Assembly (NCBI GenBank): GCA_030066595.1
Contig: JASJBI010000013.1
Location: 1 to 64,000 of the forward strand
DNA from: Alphaproteobacteria bacterium
GTDB lineage: Bacteria; Pseudomonadota; Alphaproteobacteria; JAJFFI01
DNA length: 64,000 nucleotides
Direction: 5' to 3'
Of this stretch, positions 49,476 to 58,326 are shown piece after piece. Below the pieces are notes generated by a model that had not been told where the DNA came from, did not search any database, and saw only the letters and a list, made by a program, of their open reading frames with translations. Both the position numbers and the translations under genes were made by a program. Positions within the stretch are counted from its first letter, which is position 1. Each line of letters starts with the position of its first letter.

Positions 49476-51785
49476 TCATGCCCGCTTGACGAAGTCGTCG
49501 ATCACCTTCTTCAGCCCGGTGTGCTCGAAGTCGATCTCCAGCTTGTGGCCCTCGACCCGGACCACCCGGCCATAGCCGAACTTGTCGTGAAACACGCGCG
49601 CGCCGACCTCGAAGTCGCTGTCGCCGGCCTCGGCCAGCGTGACCTTCTCGGCCGGCAGGTCGATCATGCGCGGCGGCGCGCCCCGGGCATAGCCGCGCCG
49701 CATGGCCGCAGCGCGGGAGTTGCGCACATAGACCGCCTCGGGCTCGGCCCAGGGATCCGCCGCCTCGTCCAAGCCTCCCGACGGCGCCCCGCCATACAGC
49801 CCCGGCGCGGTGGTGACCTCGACATTGTCCTTGGGCAGCTCGTCGACGAAGCGGGACGGGATGGCGCTTTGCCACTGGTTGTGGATGCGCCGGTTGGCGG
49901 CGAATGAGACGATCGCCCGCAGCCGCGCCCGGGTCAGCCCGACATAGGCGAGGCGGCGCTCTTCCTCGAGCGCCGCGTTACCGCCTTCGTCGAGCGCCCG
50001 CTGGTGCGGGAACAGGCCTTCTTCCCAGCCGGGCAGGAAGACCGTTTCGAACTCCAGCCCCTTGGCGCTGTGCAGGGTCATCAGGTTGACCATGTCGCCG
50101 CCCTTGTCCTCGGTCGCTTCCATGACCAGGCTGACATGTTCGAGAAAACCGGCCAGGTTCTCGAACTCCTCCATGGCGACGACCAGCTCCTTGAGGTTCT
50201 CGAGCCGTCCGGGGGCGTCGGCCGACTTGTCCATCTGCCACATCCCCGTATAGCCGGATTCGTCCAGCACCAGCTCGGCCAGGTCCGCCTGCGGCAGGCT
50301 TTCGGCCTGGCCGCGCCAGCGGTCGAAATCGGCGAGCAGGGCGCCCAGCGCCTTCCGCGCCTGCGGGCGCAGCTCGTCCGAATCGACGATGCGCCGGGCC
50401 GATTCGGGCAGCGAGATGTCCTGCGCCCGGGCCAGGCGGTGCAGGGTCTGCAGCGTCGCGTCGCCGATGCCGCGGCGCGGCTTGTTGACGATGCGCTCGA
50501 AGGCCAGGCTGTCGTCCGGCTGCGCGATCACCCTGAGATAGGCGATGGCGTCGCGGATCTCGAGCCGCTCGTAGAAGCGCGGCCCGCCGATCACCCGGTA
50601 GGGCACGCCCAGGGTCAGGAGCCGTTCCTCGAACTCGCGCGTCTGGAAGCCGGCGCGCACCAGGATCGCCATATGGCGCAGCGCACCGCCCTTGCGCTGG
50701 ATCGCCTCGATCTCGTCGCAGACGAAGCGGGCCTCCTCTTCGCCGTCCCAGAGGCCGCGCACCGCGATCTTGTCGCCGCCCTTGTCCGCGGTCCAAAGGG
50801 TCTTGCCGAGACGTCCCTCGTTGTGCGCGATCAGGCCTGAGGCGGCGGCCAGGATCTCGCCGGTCGAGCGGTAGTTCTGTTCAAGCCGGATGACACGCGC
50901 GCCGGGGAAGTCCTTCTCGAACTTGAGAATGTTGCCGATCTCCGCACCGCGCCAACTGTAGATCGACTGGTCGTCGTCGCCCACGCAGCAGATGTTCTTG
51001 TGTTCCTGCGCCAGCAGCCTGAGCCACAGATACTGGGCCACGTTGGTGTCCTGATACTCGTCCACCAAGAGGTACTTGAAGCGCCGCCGGTAGTCCGCCA
51101 GCACGTCCGCATGACCCGTGAACAGGGTGAGGTTGTGCAGCAGCAGGTCACCGAAGTCGGCGGCGTTCAGCGTGCGCAGCCGCGCCTGGTATTCCGTGTA
51201 GAGCTCGACCGTCCGGCCCATGGCGAAGTCGCCGGCATCCCCGGCGTTGACCTTATCGGGCGTCAGGCCGCGATCCTTCCAGCGCTCGATGATCGAATGC
51301 AGCACCCGGGCCGGCCAGCGCTTGTCGTCGATCTCGGCCGCCTGCATGACCTGCTTGACCAGGCGAATCTGGTCGTCCTGGTCGAGGATGGTGAAGTTTG
51401 GCTTGAGGCCGACGAGCTCGGCATGGCGGCGCAGGATGCGTGCGGCCAGCGCGTGGAAGGTGCCGAGCCAGAGGCCCTCGGCCGCGCCGCCGATCAGCCC
51501 TTCGACCCGCTCGCGCATCTCCCGCGCGGCCTTGTTGGTGAAGGTGACGGCGAGGATCTGGCCGGGCCAGGCGCGCCTGCTCAAGAGGATATGCGCGAGC
51601 CGCGCGGTCAGCACCCGGGTCTTGCCGGTGCCGGCGCCGGCAAGCACCAGCACCGGTCCCTCGGTCGCCTCGACCGCGGCCCGCTGGGGCTCGTTGAGCC
51701 CGGCCAAATGCGGCCAGCGCGCCGGTGCGGCCTCGGCCGGGCCCGCGGCCAGGTCGTCGCCGAATTCGAACGCATCGGAGGTCAT
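49476..51785 (-). CDS. uvrD: UvrD/PcrA-type ATP-dependent DNA helicase
   Basis: 769 residues, superfamily 1A. Motifs are Q-motif LNEPQRAAV, Walker A AGAGTGKTRVL, motif Ia AVTFTNKAAREMRERV, Walker B VDEYQDTN, motif III GDDDQSIYSWRGA, motif IV RLEQNYRSTG, and motifs V and VI LMTLHSAKGLEFETVFLPG and VGLTRAR. The C-terminal VGARVFHDKFGYGRVVRVEG is the Tudor-like RNA-polymerase-binding tail of PcrA/UvrD. It unwinds DNA 3' to 5' in excision and mismatch repair. Confidence 0.94.
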   Translation of the reverse strand: MTSDAFEFGDDLAAGPAEAAPARWPHLAGLNEPQRAAVEATEGPVLVLAGAGTGKTRVLTARLAHILLSRRAWPGQILAVTFTNKAAREMRERVEGLIGGAAEGLWLGTFHALAARILRRHAELVGLKPNFTILDQDDQIRLVKQVMQAAEIDDKRWPARVLHSIIERWKDRGLTPDKVNAGDAGDFAMGRTVELYTEYQARLRTLNAADFGDLLLHNLTLFTGHADVLADYRRRFKYLLVDEYQDTNVAQYLWLRLLAQEHKNICCVGDDDQSIYSWRGAEIGNILKFEKDFPGARVIRLEQNYRSTGEILAAASGLIAHNEGRLGKTLWTADKGGDKIAVRGLWDGEEEARFVCDEIEAIQRKGGALRHMAILVRAGFQTREFEERLLTLGVPYRVIGGPRFYERLEIRDAIAYLRVIAQPDDSLAFERIVNKPRRGIGDATLQTLHRLARAQDISLPESARRIVDSDELRPQARKALGALLADFDRWRGQAESLPQADLAELVLDESGYTGMWQMDKSADAPGRLENLKELVVAMEEFENLAGFLEHVSLVMEATEDKGGDMVNLMTLHSAKGLEFETVFLPGWEEGLFPHQRALDEGGNAALEEERRLAYVGLTRARLRAIVSFAANRRIHNQWQSAIPSRFVDELPKDNVEVTTAPGLYGGAPSGGLDEAADPWAEPEAVYVRNSRAAAMRRGYARGAPPRMIDLPAEKVTLAEAGDSDFEVGARVFHDKFGYGRVVRVEGHKLEIDFEHTGLKKVIDDFVKRA

Positions 51786-51977
51786 GCCGCCTTATATCAC
51801 GGCGCGACCGGGCTGCGGCAACGGTGATCGAGCCGGCGCGTGGACGCGTAGTACGAGTATCGCCGTCATGAGGGATCCGCGTCGCCCTATGCCGGCATGC
51901 CCCGCCCCAGACCGTGGTTCGACGGCGCGCGCACCGATGCCGCATTCGTGATTTCCGGAACCCGCGGGGAGCGATGA

Positions 51978-51983
51978 TATAAT
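51978..51983 (+). promoter_or_regulatory. Consensus -10 box for the HtrA-like gene
   Basis: TATAAT lies 27 bases upstream of the start codon at 52011. No good -35 is visible at 16-18 bases. GGAGGTGATGAC between them is a strong ribosome-binding site. Confidence 0.55.
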
Positions 51984-52010
51984 GAAGATCGACGCGCGGG
52001 AGGTGATGAC

Positions 52011-53030
52011 ATGATGGCGCGCGCACTCTGCAAGTTCCGATACGTGTCCTGGCTTTGCGCCGGGCTGGTTTTGGCCTGCGCGCTCGCCCTGGCGACGCAG
52101 GCGGCGCGTGCGCAAGGCTCGGCGCAGGAGGTGTTGGCCGCCGTCGTCGGCGTGCGCGCCCTGGTGCCCGAGGATGCGCGCTCGGCCCGCGGGCTGGGCA
52201 CCATCCGGCGCGGCAGCGGCGTGCTGATCGACGATGAGGGGCACATCCTGACCATCGGATTCCTGATCATGGAGGCCGAGGACACCTTCGTGCTGGGTCC
52301 GGGGGACACGCCGGTCAAGGCCAAGGTGGTCGCTTACGACTGGGAATCCGGATTCGGCCTGTTGCGTGCGATCGATCCGATCCCGGCCAAGCCCGTGGCG
52401 ATGGGCTCGGCCGGAGGGCTGAGTGTGCAGGATCCGGTCGTGATCGCCGCGCATGGCGGGACCGAGGCCGTGACGCCCGCCTTCGTGGTCGCGCGGCGGG
52501 AATTCTCCGGCTACTGGGAATACCTCCTTGAGGACGCCATCTTCACCGCGCCCCTGAACCAGTTTCATCCCGGCGCTGCGCTGCTGGCGCCCGATGGAAA
52601 GCTCTTGGGCATCGGCTATCTGGCGCTGGGCGACGTGACCGAGGCCGGGCGCATCAACCCGGGCAACATGTTCGTGCCGATCGACCGGCTGAAACCGATC
52701 CTGGCCGACCTCAAGGCGCACGGCCGCGCCACGGGCAAGGCCAAGCCCTGGCTCGGCCTGTTCACCAACGAGACGGGCGGCCGGGTCTTCATCACCCTGG
52801 TCTCGAAGGAGGGCCCGGGAGAGCGGGCCGGCATCAATCCCGGCAGCATCGTCCTGGCGGTGGCCGGTGAAAAAGTCTCCGGCCAAGCGGATTTCTTCCG
52901 CAAGGTCTGGGCCCAGGGCGATGCGGGCACAGAGGTCCCGCTGACAATCCTCGAGGGCACCGATATCCGCGAGGTCACGGTCAAGTCCGCCGACCGCTAC
53001 CAGTGGCTGCGGCTCAAGCACAGCCATTGA
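52011..53030 (+). CDS. Secreted HtrA-like PDZ protein with degenerate protease domain
   Basis: 339 residues. A signal peptide (AGLVLACALALATQAARAQ) leads to a trypsin-like domain at about 38-220 and a PDZ domain at about 235-330 (WLGLFTNETGG ... ERAGINPGSIVLAVAGEKVSG). The catalytic triad appears lost. ILTIGFLI replaces LTNAHVV (His to Phe), SGFGLLR replaces TDLAVLK (Asp to Gly), and FHPGAAL replaces GNSGGPL (Ser to Pro). It is therefore probably a periplasmic pseudoprotease that binds partners or substrates. GGGAGGTGATGAC precedes the ATG. Confidence 0.82.
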   Translation: MMARALCKFRYVSWLCAGLVLACALALATQAARAQGSAQEVLAAVVGVRALVPEDARSARGLGTIRRGSGVLIDDEGHILTIGFLIMEAEDTFVLGPGDTPVKAKVVAYDWESGFGLLRAIDPIPAKPVAMGSAGGLSVQDPVVIAAHGGTEAVTPAFVVARREFSGYWEYLLEDAIFTAPLNQFHPGAALLAPDGKLLGIGYLALGDVTEAGRINPGNMFVPIDRLKPILADLKAHGRATGKAKPWLGLFTNETGGRVFITLVSKEGPGERAGINPGSIVLAVAGEKVSGQADFFRKVWAQGDAGTEVPLTILEGTDIREVTVKSADRYQWLRLKHSH

Positions 53031-53045
53031 GGTTGGCATCCCTCA

Positions 53046-53429
53046 CTACTCTTTGACGGCTTCTGCTTCGATCTCGACCAGGAATTCAGGCGCTGTCAAA
53101 GCGGAAATCTCGAGATAAGTATTTGCACACACGTGTCCGTCCAGCACCTCGTCACGGACCTTTCGGTAGACATCAACCTGCCCCGGAACCGTTCCGTAGA
53201 TTGTCGCCCTTACGAGATGTTTCTTTTCGAAGCCGGCTGCTGCCATAACGCCGAAAACGTTGGACCAAGCGCGCTCCATCTGGGCTTCCAGCCCGTTCTC
53301 CACCGTCCCGTCCGCCCGAACGCCAAGCTGGCCCGATATTACGATTCGCTCGCCTCCGGTGGCGTGAACAACACCTTGCGCATAGTTGGACAACGGTTTG
53401 ATGACATTGTCGGGATTTACGATTCTCAT
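53046..53429 (-). CDS. Rid family protein, non-canonical
   Basis: 127 residues with the YjgF/RidA fold: VVHATGGERIVISGQLGVRADGTVENGLEAQMERAWSNVFGVMAAAG and the terminal LVEIEAEA. The Arg that RidA uses to bind 2-aminoacrylate (the R of P-A-R-S) is replaced by Asn in VCANTYLEI. Canonical imine deaminase activity is thus unlikely, although the C-terminal Glu is kept. It lies 73 bases downstream of a second Rid gene on the same strand. Confidence 0.82.
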   Translation of the reverse strand: MRIVNPDNVIKPLSNYAQGVVHATGGERIVISGQLGVRADGTVENGLEAQMERAWSNVFGVMAAAGFEKKHLVRATIYGTVPGQVDVYRKVRDEVLDGHVCANTYLEISALTAPEFLVEIEAEAVKE

Positions 53430-53502
53430 TCACAGCTCCATGCGTTGGGTTGACGGTATGATCTGCGGCGGTGTTGTTGTGGGCGCGCGGACCGAGCGAC
53501 CG

Positions 53503-53901
53503 TCAGCCGTCTGGAATGACGGCGGTGCCTTTGACTTCACAAATCAATCCAGGCTGCGCCAGCGTGGCCACGCCGATCATGGTCATCGCCGGATACGGCT
53601 CGAGAACGTAGCGGTTGCGCACATTCATGAATAAGTCGAAGTCGCGTTGCAGCTCTGTGAAATAGGCGGTCAGCTCTGCAACGTCAGACCAGCCGCAGCC
53701 CGCTTGGGCCAGCACCAGTCCCATGTTCTCAAATATCTGCGTCATCTGCGCTTCCGGATCCGACACGATGGTCAGCTCTGCGTCGCGGCCCAACATGCCG
53801 GAGATCAGCAGCAGAGGGCCTATGCGTACGCCTGGTGAGTGGCCCCGTTTCGCGTGCAGCAGTTCGAGAGCAGGGGGAACGATCGATTCAAACACAGGCA
53901 T
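53503..53901 (-). CDS. Rid family protein, non-canonical, second copy
   Basis: 132 residues: GVRIGPLLLISGMLGRDAELTIVSDPEAQMTQIFENMGLVLAQAGCGWSDVAELTAYF is the Rid fold core. The usual P-A-R-S is P-A-M-T, so the substrate Arg is Met here, and the C-terminal VEIEA is CEVKG. It is clearly diverged from its neighbour. It may belong to a catabolic Rid subgroup or to a non-enzymatic one. The two are probably cotranscribed. Confidence 0.78.
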   Translation of the reverse strand: MPVFESIVPPALELLHAKRGHSPGVRIGPLLLISGMLGRDAELTIVSDPEAQMTQIFENMGLVLAQAGCGWSDVAELTAYFTELQRDFDLFMNVRNRYVLEPYPAMTMIGVATLAQPGLICEVKGTAVIPDG

Positions 53902-54111
53902 GCATGTCTCCTATAGCGCGCGGAATGTCGCATTCTATCCAGGTTTCGAATGTCTCGCGCAGCGTAGAACTGCCAAGACGTGTCACAACCGGCCGCGGCA
54001 TACCGGTGCGCGCAAGGACCATTTTCGATCCGGGATTGAAGGCCCGTCCGTGATCGGTTGCGGTGAACTTCCCGGCCGCAGATCGGGAGCGGAATGCCGG
54101 CAATCCGCCCT

Positions 54112-55563
54112 CTAGAGAATCGGCGAGAGCAGGCGCGCGGCGCGACAGGCAATACGGAAGTAGAACGGCTTGGCCAGCAGCTGATCCTGCGTGAACCGGC
54201 TGCTGCGCTCGAAGTCCGACTCCAGCATGCGCCCGACCTGGGCGGCGAAATCGCGGTCGGCGAACAGCATCGTGATCTCGAAGTTGATCCGAAAGGAGCG
54301 GTTGTCGAAGTTGGCCGTGCCGATCGCGCAGAGTTCGTCGTCGACCAGCATGACCTTCTGGTGCAGGAAGCCGTCCTCAAAGCGGTAGATCTTCACGCCG
54401 GCGCGCTTGGTCGGTTCGAGATAGGCGAAGCCGGCCAGCCAGACAGCCAAGTGATCGGCCCGGGCCGGGATCAAGATGCGCACGTCGACGCCGCGCAATG
54501 CGGCGAGCTGGAGCGCGCTTACCACCTGCGTGTCGGGCACGAAGTACGGGCTCACCAGCCAGAAGCGTTTCCGCGCCCGCGCGATCGCCTGCGTGAACAT
54601 GAGCGCGCAGGTCTCGAGCTCGTCCGCCGGACCCGACGGCACGGCCAGGATTGCGAGGTCGCCGACAGCTGCCCTGGTGGATTGCCAGTTGAGTTGTAGC
54701 GTCTCGCCCTTCGCCCAGTACCAGTCCTCCATGAAGGCAATCTGGCAGCCGATGGCGGCGGGCCCCCTGATCTCGACATGGGTGTCGCGCCACGGGCTGA
54801 GCGCCGGGTTCTTGCCGAGATAGTCGTCGCCGATGTTGTGGCCGCCGACCCAGGCGACGCGGCCGTCGGCGACCACGATCTTCCTGTGGTTTCGGAAGTT
54901 GAGGCGAAAGCGTTCGAACAGCCGGCCGCGCATCCTTCGTCCGGGAAATCCGCTGACTTCCGCGCCGGCGGCGCGCAACTCGTCCAGGTAGGCGGAGGGC
55001 AGCTGCATGCACCCGATCTCATCGTACAGGAGATAGACGCGGACCCCCGCGCGCAGCCTGGCGATGAGCCGGTCCTTGAGCGCCCGGCCCGCCCCGTCAT
55101 CGCAAATGATGTAGAACTGGACGAGGACGTAGTGCTCTGCGGCCTCGATGCCGGCGAATATGGCCTCATAGGTCGCCTGCCCGTCGATCAGCAGCCGGGC
55201 GCCGTTGTGTCGCGTGAAGGGCAGGTCGGCGAGGCGCTCCATGGCGCGAAGATCCTCGGCACCCTGCTCGGGCAGTGACGCGCGAATGGCCGGAAGCTCG
55301 GATCTCAACGGGCCGATGATGCTGAGGGCCTGGGCCTCACGCAACCGCCGGCGGGCGACGAACCCGGTGAACCGGTGGTTGCCGAAGATCAGATAGAGCG
55401 GAACGGAGATGTAGGGCAGGAAGGCCAGCGACAGCAGCCAGGCGATCGTTCCCTGTGCCGTCCGCCCGTTCATGACGGCGTGAATGGCCGCGAGAATCCC
55501 GACGATGGTAAAGACGGCAACGACCGTCCAGACGATTGCTTGCGTCGAGATGATATCTGCCAT
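54112..55563 (-). CDS. cls: Cardiolipin synthase
   Basis: 483 residues from the ATG at 55563 (MADIISTQAIV); the track start at 55731 adds spurious sequence. Two N-terminal membrane helices are followed by two phospholipase D domains with HKD motifs: HRKIVVADGRVAWVGGHNIGDDYL and HQKVMLVDDELCAIGTANFDNRSF. It joins two phosphatidyl groups to make cardiolipin in the inner membrane. It lies 14 bases downstream of the ribbon-helix-helix gene on the same strand. Confidence 0.93.
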   Translation of the reverse strand: MADIISTQAIVWTVVAVFTIVGILAAIHAVMNGRTAQGTIAWLLSLAFLPYISVPLYLIFGNHRFTGFVARRRLREAQALSIIGPLRSELPAIRASLPEQGAEDLRAMERLADLPFTRHNGARLLIDGQATYEAIFAGIEAAEHYVLVQFYIICDDGAGRALKDRLIARLRAGVRVYLLYDEIGCMQLPSAYLDELRAAGAEVSGFPGRRMRGRLFERFRLNFRNHRKIVVADGRVAWVGGHNIGDDYLGKNPALSPWRDTHVEIRGPAAIGCQIAFMEDWYWAKGETLQLNWQSTRAAVGDLAILAVPSGPADELETCALMFTQAIARARKRFWLVSPYFVPDTQVVSALQLAALRGVDVRILIPARADHLAVWLAGFAYLEPTKRAGVKIYRFEDGFLHQKVMLVDDELCAIGTANFDNRSFRINFEITMLFADRDFAAQVGRMLESDFERSSRFTQDQLLAKPFYFRIACRAARLLSPIL

Positions 55564-55577
55564 GGCGTGCTCTTCCG

Positions 55578-55811
55578 TCAGGTCGCGCTCTGGCGGATCC
55601 GGCTCCGCTCGGTCAGAACGAAGACGCGGATGGCGCTCGAGAGATTGCTGCTGCGCGTCCGGTCGATCTCGGTGACCAGCGCGTTCAGCGACAACCCGCG
55701 CTGACCGGCGATCTCCTGCAGCGCGCTCCAAAACGCGTCTTCGAGCGAGACCGACGTCCGGTGCCCGGCCACCATCACCGAACGCTTGCGGATTGCTGTG
55801 CCCTCGGCCAC
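55578..55811 (-). CDS. Ribbon-helix-helix domain protein
   Basis: 77 residues from the GTG at 55811, with GAGG six bases upstream (an ATG at 55775 is the alternative). The sequence IRKRSVMVAGHRTSVSLEDAFWSALQEIAGQRGLSLNALVTEID is the RHH_4 pattern: a DNA-binding beta strand and two helices. It is probably a dimeric repressor of unknown target. It sits between fumC and cls, with gaps of 8 and 14 bases, so the three likely form one operon. The longer track ORF runs into fumC. Confidence 0.85.
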   Translation of the reverse strand: MAEGTAIRKRSVMVAGHRTSVSLEDAFWSALQEIAGQRGLSLNALVTEIDRTRSSNLSSAIRVFVLTERSRIRQSAT

Positions 55812-55819
55812 GGCGGGCC

Positions 55820-57223
55820 TCAATCGGACGGGCCGAGCATGGCTTCTGGCCGCACCCAGCGGTCGAAATCCTCCGCGCTGACCAAGCCCAACGCGACCGC
55901 GGCGGCCTTGAGCGTCGTGCCCTCGTCGTGCGCCTTCTTGGCGATCTTTGCCGCGTTGTCGTAGCCGATATGCGGGTTCAAGGCCGTGACCAGCATGAGC
56001 GAGCGGTCGACCAGCTCGGCGATGCGCGCTGCGTTGGCCTGGATGCCGGCGACGCAGTTGTCGGCGAAGCTCACGGCCGCGTCGGCGAGCAGCCGCGTCG
56101 ATTGCAGCAGATTGTAGATGATCACCGGCTTGAACACGTTGAGCTCGAAATGGCCGTTCGAACCGGCGACGGTGATCGCCACGTGATTGCCCATGACCTG
56201 CGCGCACACCATTGTCAGGGCCTCGGCCTGGGTCGGATTGACCTTGCCGGGCATGATCGATGAGCCGGGCTCGTTCGCGGGCAGCAGCAACTCGCCGAGG
56301 CCCGAGCGCGGCCCCGAGCCGAGAAAACGGATGTCGTTACCGATCTTCATCAGGGAGGCGGCCAAGACGTTGAGCGCGCCCGAGGTCTCGACCATGGCGT
56401 CATGCGCGGCCAGCGCCTCGAACTTGTTGGCGGCGCTGACGAAGGGCAGGCCGGTGATCGCCGCGACCTCTTCGGCGAAGCGCTCGGCGAAGCCGGCCTT
56501 GGCGTTGAGCCCTGTGCCGACCGCGGTTCCGCCCTGGGCCAAGGCGTAGAGCCGCGGCAGGCAGGCTTCGACCCGGTCGATTCCGGCGGCCAGCTGTGCC
56601 GCGTAGCCCGAGAACTCCTGTCCCAGAGTCAGGGGTGTGGCGTCCTGGGTATGGGTGCGGCCGATCTTGACGATGTCCTTGAACGCCTCCTGCTTGGCCG
56701 CCAGCGCGTCCCGCAGGTGCCTGAGCGCCGGCAACAGGCGCTCGTGGATCTCGAGCGCCGCAGCGATGTGCATGGCGGTCGGAAAGCTGTCGTTCGAGGA
56801 CTGGCCGCGGTTCACATGGTCGTTGGGATGGACCGGGTCCTTCGAACCCGGGGCGCCGCCGAGCAGCTCGATCGCCCGGTTCGCGATCACCTCGTTGGCG
56901 TTCATGTTGCTCTGGGTGCCCGAGCCGGTCTGCCAGACGACCAGAGGAAAGTGGTCCGCGAGATCGCCCGCAGCCACCTCGCCGGCCGCGCGCACGATGG
57001 CGTCCCCAATCCGGGCGTCCAGTTCGCCGAGCGCCATGTTGGCGCGGGCCGCGGCCTGCTTCTGGATGCCGAAGGCGCGGATCAGGCGCATCGGCATGCG
57101 CTCGGTGCCGATGTCGAAATTCCCCAGGGAGCGTTGGGTCTGGGCGCCCCAGTAGCGGTCGGCCGGGACTGCCACCTCGCCCATGGAATCCGTTTCGACT
57201 CGGGTCTCGGCTGTCTCGGCCAT
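55820..57223 (-). CDS. fumC: Class II fumarate hydratase
   Basis: 467 residues from the ATG at 57223 ([10 protein letters not shown]), with AGAGG upstream; earlier ATGs at 57238 and 57265 are possible. Motifs are [60 protein letters not shown] and the lyase signature [13 protein letters not shown]. It hydrates fumarate to malate in the TCA cycle without an iron-sulfur cluster. It heads the fumC-RHH-cls run. Confidence 0.96.
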   Translation of the reverse strand: MAETAETRVETDSMGEVAVPADRYWGAQTQRSLGNFDIGTERMPMRLIRAFGIQKQAAARANMALGELDARIGDAIVRAAGEVAAGDLADHFPLVVWQTGSGTQSNMNANEVIANRAIELLGGAPGSKDPVHPNDHVNRGQSSNDSFPTAMHIAAALEIHERLLPALRHLRDALAAKQEAFKDIVKIGRTHTQDATPLTLGQEFSGYAAQLAAGIDRVEACLPRLYALAQGGTAVGTGLNAKAGFAERFAEEVAAITGLPFVSAANKFEALAAHDAMVETSGALNVLAASLMKIGNDIRFLGSGPRSGLGELLLPANEPGSSIMPGKVNPTQAEALTMVCAQVMGNHVAITVAGSNGHFELNVFKPVIIYNLLQSTRLLADAAVSFADNCVAGIQANAARIAELVDRSLMLVTALNPHIGYDNAAKIAKKAHDEGTTLKAAAVALGLVSAEDFDRWVRPEAMLGPSD

Positions 57224-57297
57224 GGCGGGTCCTCTCATACTCGAGTGTTCGACGCGCGGTCGCACCGGCGGGGCCTGACCTCGCCGCCGCCACCGCG

Positions 57298-57305
57298 ATG
57301 GTTAA
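57298..57305 (-). promoter_or_regulatory. CtrA-like 8-mer upstream of fumC
   Basis: ATGGTTAA, read on the minus strand as TTAACCAT, lies about 75 bases upstream of the fumC start in the 246-bp divergent gap. It is a single half-site, so chance occurrence is possible. Confidence 0.3.
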
Positions 57306-57469
57306 ACAGGGTAGAGCCCGGTGGGCGCCGGTCAATCGTCAAACCGAGCGTACGTCCCGATTTCGGCCAGACAGCCGTCTTTACCAACATCGCGGCAGGG
57401 CCCGCCGGAGGTCGGGCAACAGGCGGGGATTAGCCTTTCCTTAGCCTTTGGGGCCGTACGCTTCATGCC

Positions 57470-57709
57470 ATGATGATTACCAGGGATGCATGTCTGTACG
57501 AGCAGGAAGGCCTGCCGTTCGACCCGGAAAAATGGGTCACGGCGGCGCTCATGGCGGGGCTCAAGCTGGAGCTTCGGCCGGACGGCTGGTTGGTGGTCGA
57601 CGTCATGGATGCGGAGACATCCGACGCGATCCTGCTGATGGGCTGGCTGGGCGAAAACCACGAAGAGCTGGCGCTTTATCTCGCCAACATGGCGCAGACC
57701 GTCCATTAG
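57470..57709 (+). CDS. Small hypothetical protein
   Basis: 79 residues (MMITRDACLYEQEGLPFDPEKW). It is acidic, with no signal peptide and no membrane segment. Alternating hydrophobic strands (LKLELRPDGWLVVDVMD) suggest a small alpha/beta fold. I recognise no family. Codon use and a clean stop before the convergent TfoX-N gene, 15 bases away, support it as a real gene. It is divergent from fumC. Confidence 0.6.
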   Translation: MMITRDACLYEQEGLPFDPEKWVTAALMAGLKLELRPDGWLVVDVMDAETSDAILLMGWLGENHEELALYLANMAQTVH

Positions 57710-57724
57710 AGCCTGGCAGCCGCC

Positions 57725-58081
57725 TCAGCGGCTCGTCTTCTTGCCCTTCGCCGCACCGGCGCGCACGGCCGCGTCCCAGGCGCCCTCGGCCCAGCGCAAC
57801 AGTTCCTCGCCATCGTCCAGGGCGTCGGCCGGCGCTTCGTAGTAGGACATCTCGAAGGTCTTGCCCCGCTTCTCATAGCGGAAGGGCGGCATGCCGGCGG
57901 CCTCGAATGCGGCACGGTTCCGGTCGTCGACCTTGAAATAGAGGGTGTCGTCGGCGACCAGCGCGAACATCAGGCCGTCGCGGAAGATCCCGGCGCCGCC
58001 GAACATGCGCCGGGCGCTGACCGGCCCGAGCGGCGCCAGCATGTCGGTCAGGTGCTCCAGGAACCCGGGACTGGCGGTCAT
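57725..58081 (-). CDS. TfoX N-terminal domain protein
   Basis: 118 residues. ARRMFGGAGIFRDGLMFALVADDTLYFKVDDRNRAAFEAAG and the following YEKRGKTFEMSYYEAP are the TfoX/Sxy N-terminal domain. The C-terminal TfoX domain is absent, as in many stand-alone homologues. In gammaproteobacteria full-length TfoX controls competence, but here the role is unknown. A basic tail (GAAKGKKTSR) ends the protein. Confidence 0.85.
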   Translation of the reverse strand: MTASPGFLEHLTDMLAPLGPVSARRMFGGAGIFRDGLMFALVADDTLYFKVDDRNRAAFEAAGMPPFRYEKRGKTFEMSYYEAPADALDDGEELLRWAEGAWDAAVRAGAAKGKKTSR

Positions 58082-58326
58082 TTGGGCGGCCTTGCTTGGG
58101 CGATGGGCGGCGCGTGCCGACAGCCTGCCCCTCGCCCCGGCCCCTGGTCAAGAGGCCGGAAGCCACGTATCGATGGTTTCGGGACCTGCGCCCGGCGAGA
58201 CCAGTGGTTGATGCCGATCAACGACGTTTTCGCCGTTTTGGTGTATCCAGCACCCCGATCCGTGGACGACCGGACGGCGGGGCATCGAGCGCCGAGATAG
58301 GGTCTTCAGGCGTGAAGGTGTGTTCG

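Noticed and set aside
51957-51983. GGAAC followed by TATAAT, considered as an EcfG-type stress promoter
   Set aside because: The -10 lacks the CGTT expected for EcfG. The TATAAT fits a housekeeping promoter better.
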